Positions 33,232 through 45,689 of a stretch of 45,756 nt of DNA are shown here, in pieces. The stretch comes from Gymnopilus junonius (lineage: Eukaryota > Basidiomycota > Agaricomycetes > Agaricales > Galerinaceae), in assembly GCA_015501075.1 (NCBI GenBank), contig JADNYJ010000269.1:1-45756 (forward strand), written 5' to 3'. The position numbers and the translations under genes are program-made. The first letter of the stretch is position 1; each line of letters opens with the position of its first letter. Under the pieces are notes generated by a model. That model was given only the letters and a program-made list of their open reading frames with translations, searched no databases and was not told the DNA's origin.

Positions 33232-35110
33232 TTCATTGAGATGGTGGGCGCAGGGTACATAGCATTGGCGGGGCGATGTTAATGTATGGGTGAGAGTCAT
33301 CACTGAAGACAGACATTAACGGAGCAGCGGCGATGACCACGAGGTTGAAGGGGATGGAAGTAGAAGCTTGAGGCACAGGTCCCCATGGATGGCATTGAGA
33401 TTCGCTTTGAAACCTGGATGGCCGTCGCGGCAGGTGAAAAAAAGGTTAGTAAGCACTTTAAAGGGATAGAGTAGAAAAGCCATTTGGCATACCTTTGGAA
33501 AGAGTGTTGGGTGGAGGGAAGCACTTGAATAATCGGGGTGCGTAAGATGGTTGTCACACCAAAATTACTTCTTGATCTAGAATCGATGATGTTCCGGTGA
33601 CTGCTCTCACTTACTCAAGGGGTCCTTCATCATTTGACGAATGCCAAAGAACAGGCGAGCCTGCTAAAGTTGTTGATGCCGCCTGCAAAAGAAATATCAA
33701 TTACATAATCAACAAGAAGAAAGAAACCTGCAAAACAATCTTTCGAGTTTGCCCTTCTCACTCGACAGGAGACACTGACCTTCTGCAGATTGGTGGGTGC
33801 TAGAGTCCAAATTGATCGTGGCCTCTGACTTGGCACACCATTGATAAATGACTTGAGAACATGTTCTAGAGCTAGGTGCACAACTAGGTGCACGACTTGA
33901 GGATCGGAAGGAGCAGACACCGACGATCTGTCCCCAAAGGTCGGCGAGGAAGGGCATATTCAGGTTCTCTCTGCACAACGTAAAGTGTCGGGTGAGCATT
34001 CAATGCGATTGTAGATGGCAATTGGGCGACTTCGAGAATCTTCCTGAGCGTTCAGAAAACGTGAATCGCCAGGAGATTGTAGATGGTGATTAGGCACTTT
34101 GAGAATCTTCCGATTGAATGATTTTGACAGTGCTGACTTTTGTATGTCTAGAGAGCAGCTGAAGGAGGTGGAGCCCTCCATGGAGGACAGGCCGGTGGCA
34201 GAGGGCATAGTGGCAATGACCCGGATGGATGGGATGGGCAGAGGCGCTTGAGCTCCAGGCGCGTTACTGAGTGGGAAGGCAGAGCTGGTCTGCGGGGTGC
34301 CAGAGTTGAGAAGGGCGATGAAGCCGCTGGTAGTTTTGATGATAACAGCGGCATGGTTGACATTGGTGTTGATGTCCATAAGTAATAATTGTTATCGTAG
34401 TTGTAGTTGTGGTGGCATAGCCAGTGCAGTCTGGGGCTGTGTGGATGCGATGAGCATAGGGGTGCACATCATCCAGATATAAGCACTGCTGCCATGGCCA
34501 GATTTGGATCGGGATATTCAGCATGCTTACATACTGGATTTTTGGGGAAAAAAAAGATATAATGAGGAAAACATACCTCCTGGAAGACTGGTATCCAGCA
34601 GACATCGCTGTGGCTGAAGGTGATCGTACAGCGTCTTCAACTGGGTATGTATACCCCAACAGATCTACTAGCCAAAGAAACCTGTGGCCCGCTGTGCAAT
34701 TTATTTCATCCCCAGCCAGAGCCAAACTAGTCGACCTTGCTTCGGCCCCTCTCTGAATCCAGATGACGGGACGACACGCTTCTTGCACTGCCTGCTCAAT
34801 GGTCAAGGTTACAGTGGCTATACTGTGAGTTAGTACAACTAAGCACAGACAGCCGAAAATTTACAGACCGGCGGCGGAGGTGGGATGCCTACAGAATGAT
34901 ATAATGGCACAGTGCTACAGGTAGCGCAGAAAGGCAAGTATGTGGTCCATGTCCCTTCCCCTATCCCGCATGCCATCGGTGCTTGAAGGGTATCTCGCAG
35001 CCGGGTGGTACATGGTGCCATTCCTGCTCATCACTATGTGTTATAACCATATGAATACAAAAGGCCAAGAGGTATGACATGATCAGAAGAATCAGCGAGC
35101 AATCAAGGAC
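33232..35110 (-). other. Unassigned minus-strand coding-like fragments
   Basis: At the 3' end an exon pair joins cleanly across a GTATGC...CATCCAG intron (about 33416-33494) and yields SESQCHPWGPVPQ and LVVIAAAPLMSVFSDD, ending in a TGA near 33232. Upstream pieces include PFLADLWGQIVGV near 33950, a Ser/Pro-rich stretch at 34150-34379, and TIEQAVQEACRPVIWIQRG near 34780. The pieces lie in one direction and could be one multi-exon gene, but I cannot chain them, find a start or name a family. Low-complexity TCC/CCT stretches inflate open frames here. Confidence 0.3.
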
Positions 35111-35559
35111 AGCCATTTCCTAACCACCCCGCAAGGTCAGACAGGCTGCAAAAATTGATGCTCTGGGCCACCCTGCCCTGCAACTACACAGATCCTCAAG
35201 CAGGAGTAAATTCAGGTTACAGAACCCACCGCCTGGTAGGTTCGACCTAGCATTCTCCGCCCAGCCCGGCGTATGCATACAGAGTGAGGTCCAGATGGGT
35301 AGGTCTTCATGCAGAAATCCAACGCATCCTGGAGAAGGGAAGCAGGTGTTTGTAAGCTGGAGGATGATGATGTGCAGTTCACATTGCGGATGGTACCGGT
35401 GAGCCATTCTGGCCTTGGTATGGTCCAAAGCGAGATGGATGTCCGACATGTCGCTGAAGTCAATTTCTGGTGGAAAGGAAGAACAGGCATCAAAGCACTC
35501 GATTCTAGAGGCTGGAAGTGCCCACACCACCCCCCATGCCCCAGGCCCACTACTCTTCA

Positions 35560-36075
35560 TCACAAGCCTGATACTCCCACTCGGAAAATGACCCCACATT
35601 CGAAAGCACCCCTCCTTCCTCAGTTGTGCTCAACCCCTTATCTCTTGAATGCTTCCTCTTCGGTGTCTGCTGCTGTTGCTGCACTGGCCCATCTGGCTCA
35701 CCAGAAAGTGCACTAAGTCCGGGATGAGGCTTTGCTAAGGCACTGTACATGTTTACACTATCCCTCGATCCTGGAGGGATCCCGAAAGCTTGCTGCCAAT
35801 CTGTAGTGGCTTCAGAAGAAGGCAAGTGACTGCTGATAGGTGGAGGAAGTAGCATTGCTTGCTGATGCTGAGGTGGAATCTCTCCGTCGATCCTGACAGG
35901 TTGCCTTCAGTGCTATCCCTGCTCCCATTCGAGCTGACAGGTAGAGCCGGTGAAGGCAGATACCTATCATGCATGATCATCGATCCATGAATAGCCTGTC
36001 TGTGCTCATATGTAGCCAGCCTTTGCAGCAGCTCAGGGCGCGAATACGAATGCACAATTTCCTGGTTATCGAACT
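35560..36075 (-). pseudogene. Gln/Lys-rich coding-like fragment, unknown
   Basis: On the minus strand FDNQEIVHSYSRPELLQRL and AIHGSMIMHDRYLPSPALP lead, after one missing base near 35892, into HQQAMLLPPPISSHLPSSE. A QQQQQTPKRKHSRDKG stretch follows, then a stop near 35550. The basic patch after a Gln run resembles a nuclear protein linker. I do not recognise the family, and neither end is secure: upstream exons near 36100-36460 are suggested but not joined. Confidence 0.35.
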
Positions 36076-36479
36076 TGATTAGATAGAGTGGGTTTCTTCA
36101 CTGCTAGATTTGAAGGTCCCTGCCATGAAATGATCGAAGCAGCTCGAATCGAGGACACATCTCTGGGGGTAGCTGCATCGTGTTTTCAGGCCGTCTTAAG
36201 CCTGGGTGACCCAGTGGAGTCTGATGCAAGGACCTTTTCCCCCTCCTTCATATCTTCAACGGTGCACAAGATTTGATGCCTGCATGGTACGAATAACTCC
36301 TGGGATGTAGGCATGAACAAAATAGGAAATTAAGAACATTTATATATGTACTTACGCTATCAGCAAGTCCGGGGACTCCAGCTTCTGATGCAAGCGGACG
36401 AATCACGTAGGCTACAGGTAACTGGTATATTTGGTGGGAAAAGGTGTCCTGCATCAGAGTAAGTAAGCCATGTAGACGC

Positions 36480-37330
36480 GCCAGTAGTATTCAGAAATAT
36501 GCCCTTCAGAATAAGGTAACCCTTGTACCAGTCATCCTAAACAAGTAGGTCAAACCTTTGACAGAAAGTAAAGTGAAAGGTTCAAAAATACCCATGTAAC
36601 GTTCCTAGGCACAACTGTTCAGAAACATTCTAGTCAGCATTGCGAGGTCTCAAATGTCCGCTGACCGCGTACCTAGCTATAGTGGCCCACAGTACTTCTT
36701 TGACCATAGCTTCGATGTCTTTCTGGTCTTCAAGGGCAGGTATCCAGTCGCATCCCATTAGTGAATTAAGTTCGGCCTGTGCCTTGCCATGGCTTCGGGA
36801 TACAGGACCATAGCAAATGAAGTTGAGGAAAGTAGCAGAAGTCTGATGAATTACTCAGTTGTACATGCATGAAGAAGAGGTTCATTCATCGTCTGAATGA
36901 ATCAGAACAACGAAAAGAAATTACTCACAACATGATAACCGCCAGCCATTGCAGCTTCTCTGTCAGTCAATTCACGGCGCTCCAGCTCCTGTAGGCTAAG
37001 GACTGTCGCTGAATACCATAAAAAAACGGAGCATAGATCAAAGCTACCATTTTTTCTTCACTCTCTCTCTATATTAAGCCCCTCAAACATGCCCGTCTCT
37101 CGCTGATGCCATTCCAACCCTCCCTCTTCCATCTCGACATCCAAGTTGGAGCATGTTTGAGTGGCGGAACGAGATCAACCAACCTAGCAGTATGTGCATG
37201 AATTCATTTGATGAGAGGCTCGTCCTGGTCAGTGAGAGAGGCATGCCATATACTGCAGTTAGAATGCTGCTGAGGTTGTGCTGAGAGGCTGTCAGCGAAG
37301 GGCAGGTTAAATATAAATCGAAAATCATTT
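36480..37330 (-). pseudogene. Cytochrome P450 relic
   Basis: Read on the minus strand, in order: ILTAVYGMPLSLTR near 37290; LTDREAAMAGGYHV before a GTGAGT donor near 36930, matching the start of the I-helix; SFAMVLYPEAMA then AQAELNSLMG near 36800; ALEDQKDIEAMVKEVLW near 36710; and DDWYKGYLILKG near 36530. This is the standard order of fungal microsomal P450s. The K-helix ExxR motif reads EVLW, so its Arg is lost, by a change equal to CGG to TGG. The heme-binding Cys loop is not found downstream. One base is missing near 36784. Lack of both ExxR and the heme loop makes this a broken gene. An N-terminal fragment may extend to 37898. Confidence 0.65.
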
Positions 37331-38499
37331 ACAGCCTGAGGTGATCAGCCCAAGTGTTTGGAACTTTCAGCATTTGTAGGGGTGCTGAAGCGGCTTCTCT
37401 CACTTGTGCTGGTTTATATTTCTCTGCTCAGAAGTTGAAGGCTGCATGTGATGCGGGCACATTTTCCTCCATCTAACATGGCTCAATTCAAAATTCCATA
37501 CAAGGTCAGAGAGTTGTAACTCACGCAAGACTGTAACGAGTGAACACCATGAAGATTCCTCCGGTTAATATTTTGAACATTAATTCAATGCTTTTAGAAT
37601 GATCACATCGGAGAGAAATGTAAAATAACATGTCCAGAAGGTTGCCAGCGCTAGCAGCTTGAATGTGCTGAGAACCATAACAGTTTGGCCTGCCATATTG
37701 AGAGAGAATATAGTGAAATTCGTATGATGAGAGAGGATGATATTTACCATATTTAGACAGTCTGTTCAGTAGAGGGGACCAATATGAAGGTAGGGCCAAT
37801 ATTGAGCAGCATGCGCTCCATGATATTGCGAGGAACGTTTCTATCAATGGGAGCAACGATAATGAGAATGTGGGGATGATTTTTGCTGATGATGGCAACA
37901 GCGGGCTTTGGAACTATATTCTTTATGAATGTCTTTTCATATTATGTAATTACTGTTCTTCTGTTATCTCACACTGCCTGCTCTTCTGACCGTCACTCTC
38001 TCCTTGCTGTGTCTCTTTTTGATCGCTGCGGCAGACGTCATGCCAAGGTCAACAGCCTTTCACCAGTCATCCGTCACCGTGGTCACAATAATTTCAATCT
38101 CCTCGCAGCAAAATTGGCTGGCTTCTGCCCTCTTGTCCTCATCTGATTAGAGCCGACCGCGCTGACACTGCCCAACACATTCATCGGTATTGGCTGTCTT
38201 CAGCCTTTTCTGTCATTTCTATCTATTGAGGTGAGTCTTTGTCTTTTTTCTTTCCCTTGGCATCTCTAAGGTTCTCTTTTCCAGTGAGTTGGCAGCATTT
38301 TCTATACATACTCTGCGCATGACTGGCCATTGCTACCATCTTCGCCCCCTCTCTCTTCATCTTCATGAGCTTCACACCTCCTTGTTGTACCCATTTCATC
38401 TTGTCCTGAGAATTAAGCCTTCTCGTCACCTTCAAGAACCTGAATGATGCACTACCCTGTGTATACTACCTGGAGCACATCTTTTTTGCTCACTCCCAT
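37331..38499. other. Region between P450 relic and YML020W-like gene
   Basis: A minus-strand open frame at 37521-37898 has a hydrophobic N-terminus and could be the degraded start of the P450, but I see no diagnostic motif. The rest (37900-38499) is pyrimidine-rich with no supported gene. Confidence 0.4.
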
Positions 38500-40794
38500 T
38501 ATATTGCTCAAAGTATCGGGCTTACGCCCAAACTGTCAGCTGATGCCTTCATCTGCACCTGCATTTCCATCTCCCAAACAAACCACATTTGGTACCCGTG
38601 CAGCTGCAGGGAGCATAGTATCAGTATCTGGTTCCAGGCCTGGGTCCATCACAGAGATGAGCTCAGGCGAGTCAAGCAAGTTGGTCAAGCACAAGACGTC
38701 CACATCCTTGTCGATGGCGATGGCCAAGCCGGCTCCTCAGCTGAGGATCTCAGCGGACATGCGGCGAAGCATGTCGCCTGCACCTGCGCATCCTCAAGCT
38801 ATCAATGGCAGGGGTCCTCGGGGTCTGGGTCGACTTCCAAGATGGGTTTGAGGGCAGGTACTCCTGTGCCTACACTGCCAACACATACACCAAGTGCGGG
38901 CGAGACGACGTCCACGCCTGGTTCATCTGTGGGTTCTCCTTTGGCGGCTGTGAATTTGGCTAGTACAGCTCATACTACGACTGCTTCGACCAAGATGACT
39001 GTGACTACTATGATTGCCAGTTCACGTCATCATCGAGTAAAGACGGTGGTCCCAATCCCAATCCCTCGGACATCCTTACTCGCCCCATCAACCTCCGGAT
39101 CTGGAGTGGGATCTTCCTCTTCTTCATCGAAGAAAGCTCTCCCAGTCCCAGCGCCGCCACCTCCTAATTGGGTCCTCCCAACATGGGAAGACATGTTCCA
39201 TGCCCCACTGAGGAGTGTCGTTCTTCCTTCTCTTATCAGGGGCAGTGGAGGAAGTATGTAGTAGACTCTCGATGCTCAAAGAGAGCGGCGGGAAAGGTTT
39301 AGTGAGTTTGGGAGGGAGCTGCCTAAGGCTTGGAAGGTCCTTGAGGGCGCTGTGGCTGTGATTGATAGGAGTGATGCCGGTGCTGCTGGGGGTGCTGTTG
39401 GGGGTGGTGAGCATAGTAGTTGTGGAGTGGGTGGTGATGAAAGTGTGGAGGAAGGAGGGGCGATGGAGGATGTCCTGAGAGTATGTCGGCGGGTGGTGGT
39501 GATTGGTGTGCATGGGTGGTTTCCGGGGATGATGATTAGGACTATGGTTGGTGAGGTGGGTTGGTCTCAACTGACCATCAATATTATCCCCCACAGCCCA
39601 CAGGAATGAGCACCAAATTCGCCAACATGACCGAACAAGCTCTATTGGAGTTTGAGCGAGAGTATGGCGTCAAGTTTGAGAAGACCACCAAGATCCTGTT
39701 GGAGGGTGAAGGAACGATTGAGAGGAGGGTTGAGAGGTATGTTTTATCTCAACCTCATCTTCCTCCTTCCCTCACTCTATGCATGTTATATTTCTTTCCT
39801 CTATCGAATTGCCACTATCCAGGGTCACAGACTGCTCATGAACTTTTTTTCCTTTCTTTGCTATTGTGTATAGATTATACGCCAACCTGCAAGCCAGCCC
39901 TGAATGGATGTCCGACCTCCACTTGGCCGACACCATCTTTGTGTCGATGCACTCCCAGGGCTCGGTGGTGTCCATTCCAACACAGACACAGACACCGACG
40001 TCCAGCCTGGTAGTCTATCACCTTCCGAGGGTATGGAGCTACCACTAGGGATGGGCGCAGAGGCTTTCCTGTCTGCTACCGGTCTAGCGGATGAACCTGT
40101 CCCTGAGTCCATGCAAGGTGTTTCCGATAATGACAGCGACATGAAGAAGAGGAGGAAAGTCCAATGCATGTGCTGTCTTGCACAATGCGGGATCCACCTG
40201 GGCCCGTTGCGGTATTTGAGGTCAAGCATGCTCATAGGCCCGTATTTTCAGTATTTTGAGAATACAGCTGCAGGGAGTTGTTTGAATTCCAGATGTGTAT
40301 TTTTTCTTGTTTACTTGCACATGCGCAGGTTGCTGACAACCCTTTTTTTGTGTGTGTAGAATACGGAGAGTCCAGTGTCCAAGGCGTACGTCAAGGCTCT
40401 AGGGAATGTGTTGGATCATGGGGTACATTGGGCCTTTTGTTTTGGGTTTTGGTTGTGTGGTGGGGTGAACGTTAGTGTTGATTTTGTCATTGTTATGCAT
40501 AGGTCAGGATCGTGCACGCCGCCTCCCTGAATGACCAAGTCATCCCAATCTATTCAAGCCTCTCATCTGCTTATTCTGAGGGTGCTGTATATCGATGGTG
40601 ATGCATACCAGTAAGTCTTTTCCTTCCCTCCTTCCACCTCATCTTCTCTTCTTCTCCTCAAGGCTCAAGCTAAAGCTAACATATCTCATCTTCTAAGCTC
40701 CTCTGACTTCCTCTCCATTCGGGGCTGATCACGCATTTGTCAGAGGCGATGGCGAGGTCATTGAATGGGATTGGACATTCGATGGCATAGTCCT
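38500..40794 (+). pseudogene. YML020W-like alpha/beta-hydrolase family gene, decayed
   Basis: Landmarks of this fungal family occur in order. They are: a Ser/Pro-rich N-terminal half; PNWVLPTWEDMFHAP near 39170; FGRELPKAWKVLEGA near 39325; VVVIGVHGWFPGMMIRT near 39495; GMSTKFANMTEQALLEFE after a clean intron (39559-39598 region); and LLEGEGTIERRVE. After a second intron come WMSDLHLADTIFVSMHSQGS near 39940 (the HSQGS nucleophile elbow), CGIHLGPLRYL near 40205 and VRIVHAASLNDQVIPIYSSL near 40510. The C-terminal ITHLSEAM and IGHSMA appear after an abrupt gap. Two adjacent in-frame TAG codons near 39258, a missing base near 40273 and loss of part of the C-terminal region suggest a broken gene, though some breaks may be sequence errors. 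Confidence 0.65.
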
Positions 40795-41072
40795 GAGGCA
40801 TGGAAGATGTTTGGGGATTCGGTGAAGAGGGCTATTAAGGAGATAAGTTGGAGCATGAAGGTTTGCTTGCAGGGACTAGGCTGTGAGGTGTTTATGGGAG
40901 AATTGGGCTTTATGAACATCTTAATTTATGTATACTATACTTCTGTATCATACCACTTGTCATTCAGCATGTGAGACTTAGATGATGATGATGACATAAT
41001 TATCGAGAACAATGGTTTAACGAATACTCCATCATTATTGAGCCACTTTGCAAGCCAGTCTCTATCTGCAAG

Positions 41073-43766
41073 ATGCCCCCACGACTCAGCAGAAACAGCA
41101 AACCCGTAGGTCAAAGGCGCCTCATTGCGGAGACGTTGATTATCTGTCAGTGTTCTGAGTGCATTTCCTCCCAATATGTCAATGCTTCCACACTTGAAAT
41201 GCATCAGGGGCAAAGAATCCCTCTCAGGTTATTCAAAACACACTGTCAGCGAGAAAAGCGGTGCCAAATTGCATTAGCAAATTACAGCTCGGAAGCCAAT
41301 GGCCATTCTCAGGACATGAAATACCTCACCGAAGTTGAACCGGCGTCCTCTTCAAAGAAACCTTTATTGCCTTGCCTGGTTCGCCATGTCGAGCGAAAAA
41401 AGCGGCTGGGAATTCGGCTGTCGACAAAAACATCGGACAACAGGGTTTACATTGCACAAAAGCTGAGGGAAGCAGACTCACTCCTCGGAGTTGTATCGTC
41501 AGAGGAATTCACGGATAGCTTGGAACGCGATCTGCTCAAATTTTCTAGACAGCATGCGGACTCACCGTGTATGCCCTCAGAATCAAATGACGACTCTTTG
41601 GAGCTGGACCCCCAAGCTCCATCGAATTTTCGGATGATCAAACTCGAGCGGGATCTAGCTGATATAACCAGATTCTTCGACCAACTTTCCGGACAATGTA
41701 TTTCGCAATACCAAGCATCACGTGTCAAGCAGTTGAGACCTTTGATTGAATCAGAATGCAATACTGCTCATGAATTGAAGAGAGAGTCATGGGAACATCA
41801 GCGGAACATCGGCCGAAAGGAGGAGTCAAGAAAAGTAGATACTTGTGAGTTCTTTTTAGCTATGCTGGATCTGCTGTCGCTGAAGCTCATTTAGCTCCCT
41901 ATTTTTTGTCACTAAAGGAAAGGGAACCCATTTCCTGTCTGGTGTTTCTGCTCATGGCAGCCTTGCATTTCCTGTCAAATTTATCTATGGCTGACTTGCA
42001 TTTCGTGCTTCCCAGTTTGGCCCTCCTCCTGCAACTAGCATTGAAAAATTCAAATAGTCCTGAGTCTGCCTCAATTGTGCCTTCCATTCCATCAGATGTG
42101 TGCAGCGTTATCAAATCTTTGCAAATTGATCCTCGATACATGGCCCTCATCTGTTGCCCAATGTGCTTTTCTACTTACACTTTCGATCCAGATGACCCTA
42201 CCTCATGCCCTGAATTCTGCAAATACCGCAGCATATCTCAAGGCAATGAGTGTCGGCGAAGGCTCCGAACACAACCAGCCCCAAATGTAATCTTACCAGA
42301 ATGTGAATATCTGTACCAAGATATCCATCATTGGATCGCACGATTATATGCCCGTCCTGATATTGAAGAATACCTTGACAAAATGCTCATTACTCCTGAA
42401 GCTCCCGAAGAATTGAACAATATCTGGGATGGTGAAATTTTACGCAGATTCTCCGGGCCTGATGGTCACCACTTCATGGACAAACCAGATTCAGAGGGAT
42501 GCTTGATTTTTGGGCTCAATATGGATGGATTCAATCCATATGGAAATAGGGCTGCTGGAAAGCAAGTCACCATTTGTGGGATTTATCTCATCTGTTTTAA
42601 TCTACCAATCCACCTTCGATACAGAACCAAAAATATTTGCCTCGTTGGGATTGTTCCCGGCCCAAACGAACCTTCCAAGCACCAAGTCAATCATCTTTTG
42701 AGACCCCTAGTTGAAGACCTCCTCTCTCTTTGGTATCAAGGTTTATATCTCACGAGGACGACAAAGTACCCTTTTGGTAGACCTGTCCGATGTGCTCTTG
42801 TACCTGTAATTTGTGATCTTCCTGTGGCAAGGTGAGTTGCAGGCTTAGGTGGCCATTCATCTGATCTCTTTTGCTCAGAATGCTTGCTCCCTCATTCAGA
42901 AATCAACAGTTTGGACAGAACGAAATGGAAGCCACGTAGGAGAGATGATCACATAAAACATGCAGAAGAATGGCGTGATGCATCAACTGAGTCTGAACGG
43001 AAAGAGGTATTCAAGCAGTATGGTGCAAAATGGTCCGAACTCCTACGTCTTCCATACTGGGACCCGACGCAATTTGTTGTCATTGATTCAATGCACGGAT
43101 TCTACCTTCGCCTTTTCCAGCGACATGTCAAGGATGTTTGGGGTATGAATGTAAAGCTTCTTGATGGAAATGACATGCCGGTTCTTGATCTCAGTGAGGA
43201 AGAAGTTGCTGAAGCCCAACATGTTATTCAGTTCGGAAAAGTCAGTGATCTGAAGGCTCTTACGAAGACACAGTTACAATATTTGTGCCGTGAGGCAGAA
43301 CTCCATTACGGTGGGACAAAAGCAATGCTGGTTAAATCTCTACTCAACTATGTGAGCCATTTATTGATGAACTTACAGCATTCTCTTTACTGTCTGTGAA
43401 TAGGGTATTTTGCAAGAACAGTTCCATGCAGATGGCACACCCATCCGAAAAACCTCTGATAGAACCACCCCTGCTGCTGCTATGCCTTCCAATGGTCAGA
43501 CAGGAATAGAACTTGAAACAGACCAGTCATCAGGAACAAACGGAGCTGCAACTCAGCAGACTCCCATAGATGTAGACTCAGATGAAGTCGCCGCATCGGG
43601 CCTGAGTGAATTACGACTTTATCAGTTAGGGGCGAATGTCGGAAATAACTTATCTGAGCCAAGCTTCGAGGTCTCACAAGCAATGTCAGAGGATTCCGGA
43701 CATTTAGCCTACGAGCAAGAACTCAACATGCTATACATGGGGACCAAGAATGCGATAATGCTCACA
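41073..43766 (+). pseudogene. Tnp2-type (Transposase_21) transposase, interrupted
   Basis: The start gives MPPRLSRNSK and a Cys/His region (CQCSECI...TLEMHQGQRIPLRLFKTHCQRE) typical of basidiomycete Tnp2 proteins. A 50-nt intron (41845-41894) follows. The catalytic core has LNMDGFNPYGNRAAGKQ near 42515, NICLVGIVPGPNEPSKHQ near 42640, ALVPVICDLPVAR near 42800 and VVIDSMHGFYLRLFQRHV near 43085; the Asp residues of NMDGF and DSMHG are the likely metal ligands. A SAP-like segment (DLKALTKTQLQYLCREAEL) lies near 43250. An in-frame TGA at 42833-42835 cuts the frame at the point where VAGLGGHS and the Cys motif FCSECLL continue. The frame is then ended by the LTR at 43767. No terminal inverted repeat was identified. 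Confidence 0.88.
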
Positions 43767-44081
43767 TGTTATATATGCGCCTCCGACCAACTCCGATCTC
43801 CGACTATACGAACTCTGACCTCATGATCCCCTTGAAGTACTACAAGTCCCGGAACATGTAGACACTTAGATTACACGTAGCTAGTCAACTCCGAGTAGAG
43901 CAGAGTAACTTACACGTCTGCCTGCTCACTAGTACACGTACGGTCTCCGCTTAGTTTCCTCCGTAGTATAAAAACCTTAGAACTATTATTAGGTACCTCA
44001 GTTCATATATTGTTCATTAATCAATCCACGCTCTCTACTCCGCTCTCTCGTTCCGATCTGACTCCGAAATTCGAGACAACA
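43767..44081 (+). repeat. 5' LTR (315 bp)
   Basis: The sequence starts TGTTATATATGCG and ends GAGACAACA, giving the usual TG...CA with short inverted ends (TGTT...AACA). A TATA element GTATAAAAACC lies near 43966. The 3' boundary is inferred from the ending, since the second LTR is not in the window. Confidence 0.65.
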
Positions 44082-44277
44082 TCCAGACAATGGAGCGCAA
44101 CACACACGTTGAAGCTGAAGTCTCAACCCTACGTCTACATATGTTATGCTAAGACCAACTCTGACACCGACGTACTCCGACGTAGCTCCGACGTGGATCT
44201 CCTCTGCCTACTCTGCCCTTCCTTTGTCGAGAACTTAACAGTATATATGAACTCATACCGCTTCTGGACTCCCGACT

Positions 44278-45566
44278 ATGCCCACCACAACATCCCATAC
44301 TACTGCCAACTCCCATGCAGCTGGACAAAATGAATCCCGCACCATCGTGATTCAGAATGTCAGAGACTACCCTGACCATCCAAACACACAACCTCCGTCC
44401 CGCCTCAGCACTCTAACTCCTTTACCCTCAGTACCCTCATCAATGAGACAAACCAGTCCCAACCCGTTGCCACCTCCTGGTTCCCCTGGTGGTGAACCCG
44501 ACCCCGATGATGATGGCGATGATTTTGACCCCCACCACTCCGATCACTCCGATCATTCCGATCACAACTCCGACCATGACCCCACTCCGAATCTCGCTGA
44601 AGCCATGATGCTCATGACCAAAGAGCTCAGGCGTCGCGATAGCCTAAGGTTACCAAGACCAAAGCCTGCGAGCCCGACACCTTTGATGGCTCTGACACCC
44701 AGAAACTCAATGGTTTTATTTTACAGTGTAACCTTTACTTCCGAAACAACCGCGCCTACACCGCCGATGAAGACAAGGTTACGTTCGCCCTCTCCTATCT
44801 TCGCGGCCTTGCGATGGAATTTTTTGAGCCCGCAATACTGGACTCAACAACTATTGAACCATGGATGGACAACTGGCAAGCCTTTATTGGCGTGCTGAAG
44901 TCCGAATTCGGTCCGTTCGATCCGACCTCCAATGCCGCTGTAGCCCTCGAAAACTTGAAGATGCCTGAGAACCAAAGGATCATCAAGTACAATGTGGAAT
45001 TCAAGTGCTTGTCTATTCACTCGTGCTGGGACAGCATCGCTCTCCGACACTGCTACTACTCCAGTCTGGCGGAATGCATCAAGGACGTTATGGCTAGCCA
45101 TGGCAAGCCACAAACTCTCGAAGACCTTCGAGAGCTCGCCCAGGATATCGACACTCGTTACTGGGAATGCGTCCACGAGAAGCCACGACAGGACAAGAAT
45201 GCGCAAAGGTCCTCTGACAAACCGTCCGATCGTACCTCCGACAAGTCCTCTGACAAACATTCAAACCACAACCACGGCAATAACAACAACAACAATAAGT
45301 CCTCGCAATCCTCTTCCTACTGCAAGAACAACTCAGGCAACTCCTCTGGCTCGAAAACCTCCGACTCCATCTCCGACAAACTTGGCAAGGATGGCAAGCT
45401 GACTGCCGAAGAATGCAAATGCCGCTTCAACAACAATCTCTGTCTCTTCTGTGGGTTGCTTGGACACCGAGCTAGCGAGTGTCTGAAGTCCACTTCCTCC
45501 GCCTCCAAGGCAAAAGCATGTGCCGCCAAAGTTTCGAATCCCAGCACTGAGGATTCAAAAAAATAG
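44278..45566 (+). CDS. Gag polyprotein of the Ty3/gypsy element
   Basis: The start at 44278 opens a low-complexity N-terminal part with a DDDGDDFDP acidic patch and HSDHSDHSDHNSDHD. The gag core follows in another frame: DTFDGSDTQKLNGFILQ near 44690, ALSYLRGLAMEFF, then NWQAFIGVLKSEFG and YNVEFKCLS. After a Ser/Asp/Asn-rich linker comes a zinc knuckle CLFCGLLGHRASEC (C-x2-C-x4-H-x4-C) near 45450, which binds RNA. The chain ends at a TAG at 45564-45566. One base is missing near 44642 between the two frames; it could be a sequence error or a mutation. The protein forms the particle shell and packages the element's RNA. Confidence 0.85.
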
Positions 45567-45689
45567 TCAGCGGTCCTCATCCCTTCGCACACACTGGGGA
45601 ACGCGTTGACACTGGCTGTGTGCATATGAAGGAAGTAAGGCTCAATGCATCTGCTCTTTCTGACCCCGACTCTCTCTGACTCTCATTAA

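Noticed and set aside
35309..35716. Plus-strand 135-codon frame
   Set aside because: The overlapping minus-strand reading with QQQQQTPKRKH and helical segments is more protein-like; neither is secure.
38223..38435. Lys/Met-rich minus-strand frame
   Set aside because: It is the complement of a pyrimidine-rich stretch and has no start context or conserved motif.
41000..41072. CACTA-type terminal inverted repeat of the Tnp2 element
   Set aside because: I looked for a CACT(A/G) end upstream of the transposase and found none that could be matched, since the other end is not in the window.
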